Origin: Podospora pseudoanserina
Taxonomy: Eukaryota > Ascomycota > Sordariomycetes > Sordariales > Podosporaceae
Reading direction: 5' to 3'
Assembly: GCF_035222485.1 (NCBI RefSeq)
Contig: NW_026946671.1
Coordinates: 2,108,001 to 2,172,000, forward strand
DNA: 64,000 nt
Part shown: positions 56,147 to 64,000 of the stretch, piece after piece
How the letters are laid out: every line of letters begins with the position of its first letter
Position numbering within the stretch: the first letter of the stretch is position 1
Made by a program: the position numbers and the translations under genes
Notes under the pieces: model-generated
Told to the model about the DNA's origin: nothing
Database searches by the model: none
The model's input: only the letters and a program-made list of their open reading frames with translations

Positions 56147-56365
56147 ATGTTGCAAGATAAAGGAAGCCGTTCTCTGCCAGACATGGAGAAGCACAGTCAG
56201 TCCAAACAACTTGTCCAGCACCCAGCACCACAACAAGAGGAAGAAGTCGATAGGCAGCCGCCAAACTCGAGAGGTGCTCCGGCAGTCAGACTTGAGATGG
56301 ACCTTGATGTGGATATTGAGCTCAAGGGAAAAATCAAGGGGGATGTGACGGTGGCTATCTTGTAG
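56147..56365 (+). CDS. Small conserved fungal protein (72 aa) with an LDVDIELK-type end
   Basis: The 72-residue frame begins MLQDKGSRS and ends RLEMDLDVDIELKGKIKGDVTVAIL. I recognise the C-terminal pattern (hydrophobic-acidic alternation, then K-x-K-x-GD-x-T) from many small, unnamed proteins of filamentous ascomycetes. The alternation predicts a beta hairpin. The front part is Gln/Glu/Pro-rich. An internal Met at 56183 could also be used. No function is known to me. It is small enough that automated annotation may miss it. Confidence 0.6.
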   Translation: MLQDKGSRSLPDMEKHSQSKQLVQHPAPQQEEEVDRQPPNSRGAPAVRLEMDLDVDIELKGKIKGDVTVAIL

Positions 56366-56722
56366 GTTCGACATGTGATACCGTTTATTGATCTCGAACA
56401 AATGATTGACGCGATAGCGCAGAGAAGATGAGAAGAGACAGGACTAGCAAGGATCAGTTGGCATCTTAGAGGTGCGGTTGCCTGATGACTCTGTTGAAGG
56501 TTGGCTCGGTCACGAGGTCACGCGAGGTGGTTGACTGAAAGCGCCAAATCACACGCAACCCACATCACACGCCATGACCCCAAAGCTACGAACAGCTGCG
56601 AGAGTCAAGTGAACCATGCGCGAAAACGGGTTTCCTCGTCACTCGAGATTCCTTGAATACAAAGCCAGTGACTTGAGCAATGTCAATCATGGCCCGAATC
56701 CCGCTCCAACCATCCCAGCACA
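56366..56722. other. Intergenic stretch
   Basis: About 360 bp between two + strand genes. It has no gene or repeat, and likely holds the promoter of the 269-residue gene. Confidence 0.55.
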
Positions 56723-57532
56723 ATGTCATCACAACGCAGTAGACGTGCGCCGAAAGCAACACCCAAACGTACAAATGACGGCCTCAAGCCAGGGGAGATA
56801 CTTTCTCAAGTCGGCCGGGTCGCCCTCCCGTTCATTCTCACCAAGCTTGCGCAACAACAAGAAGAGAAACAACGCCAACAAGAGAGGGAAAGCAACAAAG
56901 CCCCAACCTCCTCAAGATCCCGTACTGCAAGCCGCAATGGCAGCACAACATCCACGGGTGAACGGTCCAGATCATCCCACAACCGAGACAGAGACAAACA
57001 CCGAGACAACAACGGCTCTGCCGACGCATCCTTCCGCAATGACAGTGATTTCCACGGCGTCATCAGCCAAGTCGTCGTCGGTTTAGTTGCCTTTGGAGCC
57101 AAAAAGCTTATACAGAGAAGAAAGGAGGCCAAGCAGGCTGCTGCTTCCGCCGCACAAACTGCTCAAGCGAATGGACGTAATGCCCGAGGCAACAAGAGCC
57201 CAGCCGAGGCGGATGTTGAACTTTTAAGGGCATTGGAGACTACAGCGATTGAGCTGCAGGGGGCTAGCGAGTCACTACGCAGGCTGGCAAACTCGGGTCC
57301 AAAAAGCCACCACAGGAAATGCGCGGTGAGAGACGAGCTGGTACGAGATGCTCAGAGGCTGGAAGGTTCACTTGCCAGCATACAAACGGGGATTCACAAT
57401 ATGCGCAACCTGCACCCAAGGTTGCGCAGACCAGATGAGGGTAAGAAAGAGCCTCTCCAAAGGGGGACGAGAGGCTTGGGACCCATACGAGATGGGAAGG
57501 TTGGACATCGGGAACGGCTGAAGGGGAGGTAA
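56723..57532 (+). CDS. Hypothetical protein, basic, 269 aa
   Basis: One intronless frame starting MSSQRSRRAPKATPKR. The N-terminal third is strongly basic and Gln/Ser/Arg-rich (EEKQRQQERESNKAP, SRSSHNRDRDKHRDNN). A short hydrophobic segment, FHGVISQVVVGLVAFGAKKLI at about 110-130, could be an amphipathic or membrane-associated helix. It is followed by an Ala-rich helical part and a C-terminal helix (ELLRALETTAIELQGASESLRRL). The composition argues for a real gene, but I recognise no family. The C-terminus is basic again. Confidence 0.6.
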   Translation: MSSQRSRRAPKATPKRTNDGLKPGEILSQVGRVALPFILTKLAQQQEEKQRQQERESNKAPTSSRSRTASRNGSTTSTGERSRSSHNRDRDKHRDNNGSADASFRNDSDFHGVISQVVVGLVAFGAKKLIQRRKEAKQAAASAAQTAQANGRNARGNKSPAEADVELLRALETTAIELQGASESLRRLANSGPKSHHRKCAVRDELVRDAQRLEGSLASIQTGIHNMRNLHPRLRRPDEGKKEPLQRGTRGLGPIRDGKVGHRERLKGR

Positions 57533-57822
57533 CTGAGGCTCGTTGGGAACGAGTATTTCCGAAGGGAAGAGAAGACTGTTCTTTCGGCAGAAATCGACGC
57601 CAGCCATGAGCACATCGGATAGAGCTCTGGTGCTTTACTAGCCCAGGCATCCCGGCGTTTCCGACCAAACCCACATGCCGATACAGGCAGATAATCTCCA
57701 CAATCCGGAGCCCCCGAACCCACTCCAGGCTACAACCCTGACCACTGTCACTCCACTGCAACCCACAGCCATCTACATGACAGCTAAATCCTCACCTCGA
57801 ACTTCAACAATTTAAGAGGAGA
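57533..57822. other. Short intergenic stretch before the tRNA-Thr pair
   Basis: Non-coding. A long minus-strand frame (57264-57761) is an antisense shadow of the 269-residue gene with no motif. Confidence 0.55.
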
Positions 57823-57894
57823 GCCCGCATGGCTCAGTGGTAGAGCGTGTCACTAGTAATGACAAGGTCGTCAGTTCAATTCTGGCTGTGGGCA
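57823..57894 (+). tRNA. tRNA-Thr (AGT anticodon), copy 1
   Basis: A 72-nt cloverleaf with no intron. Acceptor stem GCCCGCA/TGTGGGC pairs with one G-T wobble, the D stem is GCTC/GAGC, the anticodon stem TGTCA/TGACA encloses CTAGTAA (anticodon AGT), and the T stem GTCAG/CTGGC closes the loop TTCAATT. Box A and box B are intact. No run of four T follows before copy 2. Confidence 0.95.
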
Positions 57895-57930
57895 TCCTGT
57901 TCACACTCCTCTCCTCTCTTCACCTCTCTC

Positions 57931-58002
57931 GCCCGCATGGCTCAGTGGTAGAGCGTGTCACTAGTAATGACAAGGCCGTCAGTTCAATTCTGGCTGTGGG
58001 CA
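57931..58002 (+). tRNA. tRNA-Thr (AGT anticodon), copy 2
   Basis: Same 72-nt sequence as copy 1 except for one T-to-C change in the variable region, outside the stems. It starts 36 bp after copy 1. A TTTTT run at about 58038-58042 is the first Pol III terminator after either copy. Confidence 0.95.
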
Positions 58003-58037
58003 GGCATACACCTGGGGTCAGGAGACAGATGGGACAG

Positions 58038-58042
58038 TTCCT
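58038..58042 (+). terminator. Pol III terminator (T run) after the tRNA-Thr pair
   Basis: Five T residues about 36 bp after copy 2. The 36-bp spacer between the copies contains no T4 run. Confidence 0.6.
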
Positions 58043-58186
58043 TTGCTCTTTTTATACTCTGAGATATCATGTTCAGGACACGTCGATAGACAAATAGCGT
58101 TCTTTTTTTACTGAGATACCCCAATAACCATTACACCCTGATTATACAAATATTGCTTTCCATTACGGTCTCCCCCTTATATGTTG

Positions 58187-58423
58187 TTATGCAGGCGGTG
58201 GCGGCGGCGGCGGAGGTGGCGGCGGAGGAGTTTCCCCTGACGACGCCGAAAACGACATGTGGCTCCCTTTGCTTCCGTAGCGGCTTCCTCTCCTTCGACT
58301 CCGGCTCCTCCTCCTTACCCGTATCGATCTGCCGTACCGATGGCAAAAGTAAAAGCAGCCCACCAAGAAAGCTGTTACGAGAACACCCACGACAACACCG
58401 ATGGTGATGTTCTGTTCTTGCAT
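58187..58423 (-). CDS. Small single-pass membrane protein with a proline tail
   Basis: A 78-residue product from the ATG at 58423 (MQEQNITIGVVVGVL). A short N-terminus with an N-glycosylation site (NIT) leads into one membrane helix, TIGVVVGVLVTAFLVGCFYF, then a strongly basic stretch (RRRSRSRRRGSRYGSKGS), a Ser patch and a run of about 12 prolines before the stop. The positive-inside rule puts the basic, proline-rich tail in the cytosol. Proline runs of this kind can bind SH3, WW or profilin domains. Similar short one-helix proteins occur across filamentous fungi, but I know no function. The frame is open further upstream (to 58603). Confidence 0.65.
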   Translation of the reverse strand: MQEQNITIGVVVGVLVTAFLVGCFYFCHRYGRSIRVRRRSRSRRRGSRYGSKGSHMSFSASSGETPPPPPPPPPPPPA

Positions 58424-59439
58424 CGAGTATCGTTTTGTTAACTGGCTCGTCCATAGTGAGGACGATATCGGTTTATCGGCCCGCAGAACCGAGGCTTTTA
58501 ATGAGAGGTGCAACCATGAGGGGAATAACGCTGGTGCGGGGGAGGATGGTTGTGAGGGAATCGGCACAAGCGTGCGAGCAGAGGCGAGGGGGGGTATAAA
58601 CATGACGACGAGTTTTGCTCAGACTGGATAGGCCACGAGGGTGGTAGACCTTGATTTTTTGCTAGCCCTGAGTGGTTTTCAAATAAGATGCTCTGAAAAT
58701 TCGGGCATGTAATTGTTGTATAGGTACAGAGGTCGAATTGCTTTCGAGATTCAGATTCAGTGGAAAGTTGCTCAGACTGGATACAGAAAACAGAGGTATT
58801 AAATGGGGCTTTTTTGGAGACTGGCGCTAGGAAGAAAAACGGCTGTTGAGAGAAAGAAGGTGCAAGCCGTATGCAGGACGAGAAGAGAAACCTTTTTATC
58901 CCTCTCCTGTCGCTAGTGTAAAAGGTACGGGTGAGATAACAGCCATCGCGGGTGCTGATGTGAAATGTCGACTGACCAATATTGCTCATTTTCCTGGTAG
59001 CACGGAGGCATGGGGGCAGCAGAAGCAGGGCTGCAGATGGGTGCCAGTGGTGTTGCCTGCGTGGTGGGATTGGGGGCTTGAGGGTTGATGCTGGAGGAGC
59101 AAAGTTGGAGACGAAGCGACCCAGTTCACAGATGGACATCTGCAGCTAGTTTAGCCAGTACCGGTACAACCTATCAGGCATCAACTGGGACGACTGACTG
59201 CATGATTGTGCATATCACAACCCAATGATATCAGGACGGGTTCAACTTGCGGGGCTAACACGGCCTATTACCGATCACATTGCAGAATATGTACGCCCAG
59301 TCTGACGAATGGCCCACCAGTCAGACGAGCAAAAAGTTACGGAAGTGCGGTACAGAGCGATCACCAAGGTGGAAGACCAGGTAAGGCAGGGGTAGTAGAG
59401 GCACAGGAATCGGCATCATCTTCGTCTACTTGCCAGTTC

Positions 59440-59890
59440 AATGGCTTTAGATACCGCTCAACAATCCAAAATTCAACTGCTATCTCTCAGACCGAGACGC
59501 TTTTGCAAGAGCAAGCCTTCCATACCACTTTCGCATTTCGATCCCGCCCATCACCCCGCTCTGGAGTGTGAGCCCTCTGTGGCTACCAGTTCAATGGTTA
59601 TGGAATCGTGTTCAACAACCCACAATTCAACTGCCATCTCTCAGATTTAACCTCGCTTGAAACTATCTGACTGTACAGGTGGCCTTTCCTCTTGCTCTTT
59701 TGGCGATGCCGGTCCTTGTGAAATGAAGCTTTTGATGGCGAGTGCCAGACTTCCACATGACTTTCGAGTCTCAATCCCGCCCATCAGCCCGCCTTGCGAG
59801 TGCATGCCCGCCATGCCTGCCAATTCAAAGACTTTGAATCCCGTTCAGACCCACACTCCAGCTGCTTTCTTTCAGATCCAGCCGCTTTGC
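59440..59890. repeat. Diverged tandem repeat blocks
   Basis: The phrases ccagttcaatgg, aattcaactgc(c/t)atctctcag and atcccgcccatca(g/c)cccgc recur two or three times in a similar order near 59440-59560, 59582-59650 and 59740-59890. The copies have drifted by substitutions and small gaps. Confidence 0.55.
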
Positions 59891-60344
59891 AATTCATGCT
59901 GAGACCGAGTGGTTTTAGCAATGTGAGCAAGTAGCTGGGTGGACAACAGCGCTGCCCCCCATGGGTTATATGCTCGAGTTCAGTCTCTTTCTTCCGTGCC
60001 CAGTAGGGGACACCAATCATGACCAACTATCGTTTTGAGACCCCCCCATAATCTTAACATGGACGGCGACTTGGTGAAGTTTGGCGCCGCTGCTACTATG
60101 CAGCCAAAGATCCGGGCTGGAAATCCGGCATGTATGGCTGGCCAGTCCGGATGGTGCTAGGATAATGATTTAGGTCTTCACCGGCACCATGAATAACTGC
60201 ACCATCCTGGCGCAGGGTGATATCAAGGGCGGCAGTACTACCAGACATGTTCACCAGCAGCACCATATAAACCTGAGTCAACACAGACCCAGATCCCCTC
60301 CAGCTTAGAAAGCTGGACGACGTAAAATAAATACAATGTGGGAA

Positions 60345-60685
60345 GTTAATGAATAGGTATTGGAAGATACTTAATAGGTGTTGAAAGATAGCTTAGTCGA
60401 AAGTTAAAAGGTCATCTATAGGTGTTAAATGAAGTTTGATAAGTGTGAAAAAATAGTCTATAGGTATTTAAAACTTGCTAATATGTATTAAAAGATAATC
60501 TATAGGTGCTAAAAATAATCTGCAGGTATTGATAAATAGTCTATAAGTATTGAAAGATGGCCTATATGTGTTAATAGATAGACTATATACACTTAAAAAT
60601 TGCTAAAATGCGTTAAAGTTTCCTTATTAGGTTGTTTAAGTATAGTGAAGAGGTGTTAAAATAGTCGTCAACTGGTGTTCCAAGG
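60345..60685. repeat. AT-rich degenerate 21-bp minisatellite
   Basis: About 16 tandem units of 20-23 bp, mostly 21, with approximate consensus atagtctataggtgttaaaa plus a final g. Example units start near 60453, 60474, 60495 and 60515. The units differ by several substitutions each, so the array is old. It lies beside no gene; the nearest is the tRNA-Phe about 500 bp downstream. Confidence 0.8.
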
Positions 60686-61168
60686 TGTTCCAAGGTGGTG
60701 GGTAGGTAGGTATTAAAGCAAGAAATTTAGAGTCTTGGGGGCTGCTACACTAAACCAGCCATGTATCTTATGCAAGAAATCACAGAAAGCTGCAGTTAAA
60801 ATCTGTCCCGGTCAACCCATTCAAAGAGCGTTTATCACCTACCTGCAAGCGTTGGACGTCCCTGTTGTGATGAGCAGCTACATCCACTTCAATCAGACGG
60901 GATGCGAGCATGGAAAGAGGGACCAGGACAGGAAGACAAGACCTCCCAACTCTCTGAGGAGTTTTCCAGATAGGCCGTTGTTCTGAGTGATGTTGGATAT
61001 AACTCGGCTGCTCGCGCGGCTAACCACGCGGGTGTCAGTGCCGCCGCCGCTCGCCTGTTCGCAGCATTTTAAAACCATTGTTGGATAACCGCTATTAAGA
61101 GAGCACCTAGCAAATACAAATAAGCATCTTATGGATCAAAACCCTTCTCCACTTAAAATATAAAAATT

Positions 61169-61257
61169 GCGGGTTTAGCTCAGTTGGGAGAGCGTCAGAC
61201 TGAAGTCCACTTCAATCCTTAATCTGAAGGTCATGTGTTCGATCCACATAAACCGCA
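61169..61257 (+). tRNA. tRNA-Phe (GAA) with a 16-nt intron
   Basis: Exons 61169-61205 and 61222-61257 give a 73-nt tRNA with discriminator A. The intron follows position 37 directly and contains ACTTCAAT, which can pair with the anticodon as in other eukaryotic tRNA-Phe introns. Anticodon stem TCAGA/TCTGA and T stem ATGTG/CACAT are perfect. The acceptor stem GCGGGTT/AAACCGC has one G-A mismatch at pair 5-68, which I recall as normal in Neurospora tRNA-Phe. T runs just downstream (near 61263 and 61269) can serve as terminators. Confidence 0.95.
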
Positions 61258-61590
61258 TCTGCTTTTGTTTTTGTGACCTCCTCTTTTTGTCACCAGGAAA
61301 CTGAGTTGTCAGCAGATGTTTTGGCAGAGGTCATGCCTTGTCGACCTATGATTCACACTTTGTGTAAGCACAAGATCGCTATGATATTTAAGACATTCTT
61401 TCTGTAATGCATTATCTCTCTATATGTGCTATCAGCCCTGTTGTTTATAACATTAACTAGTATCTAAAACCCGGTGTTGTCTTCAAGAACATGTGCCCAA
61501 ACGCCGCCCCAAATTCTCACACGACAACCTGTTGATCTTGTGTTGGGCTCGTGGGCATCTACGACTTCCCAAGCCCGGTCCTAACATGCT
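61258..61590. other. Intergenic stretch between tRNA-Phe and the isocyanide synthase
   Basis: 3' flank of both the tRNA (+) and the DIT1-like gene (-). No gene or repeat seen. Confidence 0.6.
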
Positions 61591-63453
61591 TTACAGGACA
61601 GGTGCAGGCGATTTTACAACCGGCAAAATAGTCACGACTGCCACGTCGTTGCTCTTTTCCGCAGCGGATGACAACCCAAAGAAGGTATATCTCTTCTTGG
61701 TTCCGGCGGACTGTGGGGTTATAGCTGGATTTGGTGGAATGGTCTGCTGATTGGAAGCCGCCACGGTTTTTTCTGAAAAGGTAAACATTCTCTTTCCCAC
61801 TCTCGGAGCCGCTGTCATGGGCCCCTGCAGACCTCGGGCTTTTAGCACACTTGGAGACGAACTCTTCATGGCCTCTGACATGGAAAGCGTGGCTCGCCTG
61901 AACAACTGTGGCGAGGAACGGATGGGTGTCGAGACCCTGTTGAAGAGGGGCCCAATCTTCTCCGACATGGTGACCACAATCGGCCTCTTTGGCGGCTTGG
62001 TGAGCTCAAAGTATGCTCGGCCAGAGTCAGTTTTGGTGAGAGAGCCAGTGAAAGAGCCCTTGCTCAGGGCGGCGCGGGCGAGTTTGGCCTTGGTCATCAG
62101 CATCATTTCACTCCCTTGGAGCGCCACCACGCAGTTGTGCCAGGGGGTGGGCACATGGAGCAAGTCGATCGAAGTCATGAGTTCGCCGTCGGCCGAAAGG
62201 GAGGTGACGGCCCGTACCTTGGCGGGGTCCACAAGCTGGATGCCAAACTTGGGACCGGCATTGTTGTGTGCGTGGATGGATAGCCGGATGTAGTTGGGAA
62301 ACAGCATCTCGACGAGGTTGGAGTAGGCGTGGTTGCGTACAATCATCTCGAAGGCCACCTTGGCTGACAGCTTCTTTTGCTTGGACCGTGACATCCTTTG
62401 GGTCAGCGGGTGGTTTTCCAGATCCTCGAGCACGAACTTGGAAAAGCCGCGGTACAGACGGGTGATTGTGGCATCCTTGGAATCAATCTTTGCCCGAATA
62501 GCCTCTTTACGAGGCCCGGACCCCGCAACAAGCATCCGCCTACAGAGCTCGGCTTCCTCAGTAATCTTGGTGTCTAGGTGGTGTTCAATCGGGGGAAGGC
62601 TGAGCCAGGATGCTAGAGTGGAAAGGTCATCGTTCCGGGACGCCAGTTGGAAGAGATCAACGAGAGACTTGAAGCCTATACGATCAGGATCCCCGAAATG
62701 AGAGCCAACCTCCCGGTTCATATCTTTGAGCAAGGCGGTATACCTGTCCACCTCGCCGTCATCGACACCAATGCAGTCGCTAAAGACGTGTCCGTCACTG
62801 ATAACCCAGAGTTTGGCGCCAGGCATGTAAATCTTTTCGATTTCGGTGACAAAACCGTGCAGCCTCTCCAAGGCAAGCTCTTCACCACGATCTGGATCTG
62901 GGCCAGTAACCTTGTCGGGATTGGATGACTTGCATGGAAATGCAGGAAGACACATTTCGAGTTTGGCCTTGCGTGATGTAAAGTGGCGCACCCGTTGTGT
63001 AAAATACTTGCGGCCCGAGACCTTCCATTGGTCACCCTTGCCAACGTCGTACCTGAGATAACTGTCGAAGAGGTCCACTATCTGCTCGGTTACAGCTTCG
63101 ATATCGGCATCCTCTCCTGCTGCTGAGACTGGCAGGGTATAGGTCGTGAGGTCGGCCTGGGTGAGGAGGAGGTCGACGAAGAATTTTTCAAACGCGTCCC
63201 CGTCCACAATACGTCCATGGTTTCCAATCATGATGGCGGTGGTGTAGCCCCGACCATCGGGGGACGATGATTGGTATATTTTGGCATCGGGCTTGCTGTG
63301 GCTCGACCGGATTGTTGACCAATTGTCCTGAACCCATTGCTTTTGAGAGCCGGTGCAGTGAACAAGGTTCCCCTCGGAGTCCCGGAGGTAGGAACCTTGA
63401 TAGCGAAAATAGATGGACTGGCCTTCGTTGCCAAACTCCACGACCATTGCCAT
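61591..63453 (-). CDS. DIT1/PvcA-type isocyanide synthase
   Basis: 620 residues from the ATG at 63453, which has a strong context (GTCAACATGG). The frame is open to an ATG at 63726, but the extra 91 residues read like a translated leader. The central domain is the pyoverdine/dityrosine (DIT1) family: QRVRHFTSRKAKLEMCLPAF, PCKSSNPDKVTGPDPDRGEE at about 173-192, GAKLWVISDGHVFSDCIGVD at about 212-231, and YSNLVEMLFPNYIRLSIHAH further on. These enzymes convert an amino-acid amine and ribulose-5-phosphate to an isonitrile. In yeast Dit1 the product feeds dityrosine spore-wall synthesis; in moulds it feeds copper-binding isocyanides. A Ser/Pro-rich C-terminal extension is unusual. No tailoring gene is visible before the window ends. 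Confidence 0.85.
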   Translation of the reverse strand: MAMVVEFGNEGQSIYFRYQGSYLRDSEGNLVHCTGSQKQWVQDNWSTIRSSHSKPDAKIYQSSSPDGRGYTTAIMIGNHGRIVDGDAFEKFFVDLLLTQADLTTYTLPVSAAGEDADIEAVTEQIVDLFDSYLRYDVGKGDQWKVSGRKYFTQRVRHFTSRKAKLEMCLPAFPCKSSNPDKVTGPDPDRGEELALERLHGFVTEIEKIYMPGAKLWVISDGHVFSDCIGVDDGEVDRYTALLKDMNREVGSHFGDPDRIGFKSLVDLFQLASRNDDLSTLASWLSLPPIEHHLDTKITEEAELCRRMLVAGSGPRKEAIRAKIDSKDATITRLYRGFSKFVLEDLENHPLTQRMSRSKQKKLSAKVAFEMIVRNHAYSNLVEMLFPNYIRLSIHAHNNAGPKFGIQLVDPAKVRAVTSLSADGELMTSIDLLHVPTPWHNCVVALQGSEMMLMTKAKLARAALSKGSFTGSLTKTDSGRAYFELTKPPKRPIVVTMSEKIGPLFNRVSTPIRSSPQLFRRATLSMSEAMKSSSPSVLKARGLQGPMTAAPRVGKRMFTFSEKTVAASNQQTIPPNPAITPQSAGTKKRYTFFGLSSAAEKSNDVAVVTILPVVKSPAPVL

Positions 63454-64000
63454 GTTGACGTTTGGTGCCTTTTGTGCAGGGACAGGGGAACTGGGAGGAT
63501 TAAGAGAGTTGAGAGGGTTCCGCAATGGCTCCTCGGCTTGGTGGAAGATGTGGTAGCAAGAGATGTGGACAAGCACAACGTGACACACGGCGAGGATGCA
63601 GAAGCTAAGCAACTGAAAAGCACTTGGTAGGCAAGGGGTGTCTTGGGCGCAAAGTGCAGATGTCGTGTAGTAGGTGAAGACTGGGGGGGTGATGAGCAAA
63701 CACGCCCTCACCAAGTAGGAGATCATGGCATCCTTTGTATATCACGTTCCTCTCCCAGAACCACGTGTATCAACAGCCTCCTGCTGTCCTGACCTTCCGG
63801 GTATTGGCGGCCGCAAGTTGCAGCAGGCTAGATAGGTAGGCCACGGTTCTGGAGGCCCTGCAGCGTTGTTGTCGTTTCTCTGCTTGTCCCGGTACCCGGG
63901 TCAAGGCAAGCGTTTTGTTGGGTCCGAGAGTTGCCGCTGCAGGGCTGAGAGGTGTTACTGCCACAGTCCCAAAAAAGACTGGATTGTGATGTTGATTCGG
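63454..64000. other. 5' region of the isocyanide synthase to the window edge
   Basis: Leader and promoter of the DIT1-like gene. An in-frame extension up to 63726 encodes hydrophobic segments, but its start context is poorer. No other gene is visible in the last 270 bases. Confidence 0.5.

Larger units (their letters stand above)
58424..61168. other. Repeat-rich intergenic region
   Basis: About 2.7 kb with no supportable gene. It holds diverged repeat blocks at about 59440-59890 and an AT-rich 21-bp minisatellite at about 60345-60685. Base composition drops to AT-rich from about 60300. Short frames such as 59206-59571 fall in the diverged repeats. Confidence 0.55.

Noticed and set aside
60345-60685. 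Minisatellite as a CRISPR array
   Set aside because: Units are contiguous with no unique spacers, and the genome is eukaryotic.

Overview
This window is nuclear DNA of a filamentous ascomycete, most likely a Sordariomycete close to the Sordariales. The evidence is short GT-AG introns with CTAAC-like branch sites close to the acceptor, fungal-only protein families (DUF3716, PCL cyclin, NmrA-like, Fungal_trans_2, AA8 cytochrome), nuclear genes for mitochondrial ribosomal proteins, and a tRNA-Phe that, from memory, matches the Neurospora type. Both strands are coding, and most gene models need splicing. I rebuilt exons by matching reading phase, splice sites and family motifs. No rRNA, CRISPR array or recognisable transposon or virus-like element was seen.

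Layout. 0-18 kb is a dense housekeeping block: the end of an unknown gene, a 1277-residue coiled-coil/DUF3716 protein (+), mitochondrial bS6m (+), the neddylation ligase Dcn1 (-), the sorting nexin Mvp1 (-), mitochondrial uL15m (-) and a secreted S41/CPAF-like protease homologue (-). 18-26 kb holds a possible small metabolic cluster: a Fungal_trans_2 regulator with no visible zinc cluster (-), an NmrA-like NAD(P)-binding protein (-), an aldo-keto reductase (+) and a zinc alcohol dehydrogenase (+). 28-35 kb has an alpha-arrestin (+) facing a PCL/Pho80-type cyclin (-). Then come about 9.3 kb with no supportable gene, upstream of both the cyclin and a large coiled-coil polyQ protein (+, 44.5-48.0 kb).

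49-58 kb is a set of small genes: a secreted one-domain AA8 haem protein, a secreted HD-domain protein of the cyanamide hydratase type, a SnoaL-like protein, a thioredoxin, a 72-residue protein with a conserved fungal C-terminal motif, and an unknown 269-residue protein. Two near-identical tRNA-Thr(AGT) genes follow, then a small single-pass membrane protein. 58.6-61.2 kb is repeat-rich, including a degenerate 21-bp minisatellite, and ends at an intron-containing tRNA-Phe(GAA). The right edge carries a DIT1/PvcA-type isocyanide synthase (-).

Most notable: Dcn1 has a 1.1-kb intron holding a second possible first exon that splices in phase to the same acceptor. It would replace the ubiquitin-binding UBA domain with a basic N-terminus starting Met-Gly, an arrangement like animal DCNL3. 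Other points of interest are the isocyanide synthase, the secreted HD protein, the tRNA-Thr pair with no Pol III terminator between the copies, the large gene-free interval and the 21-bp repeat.
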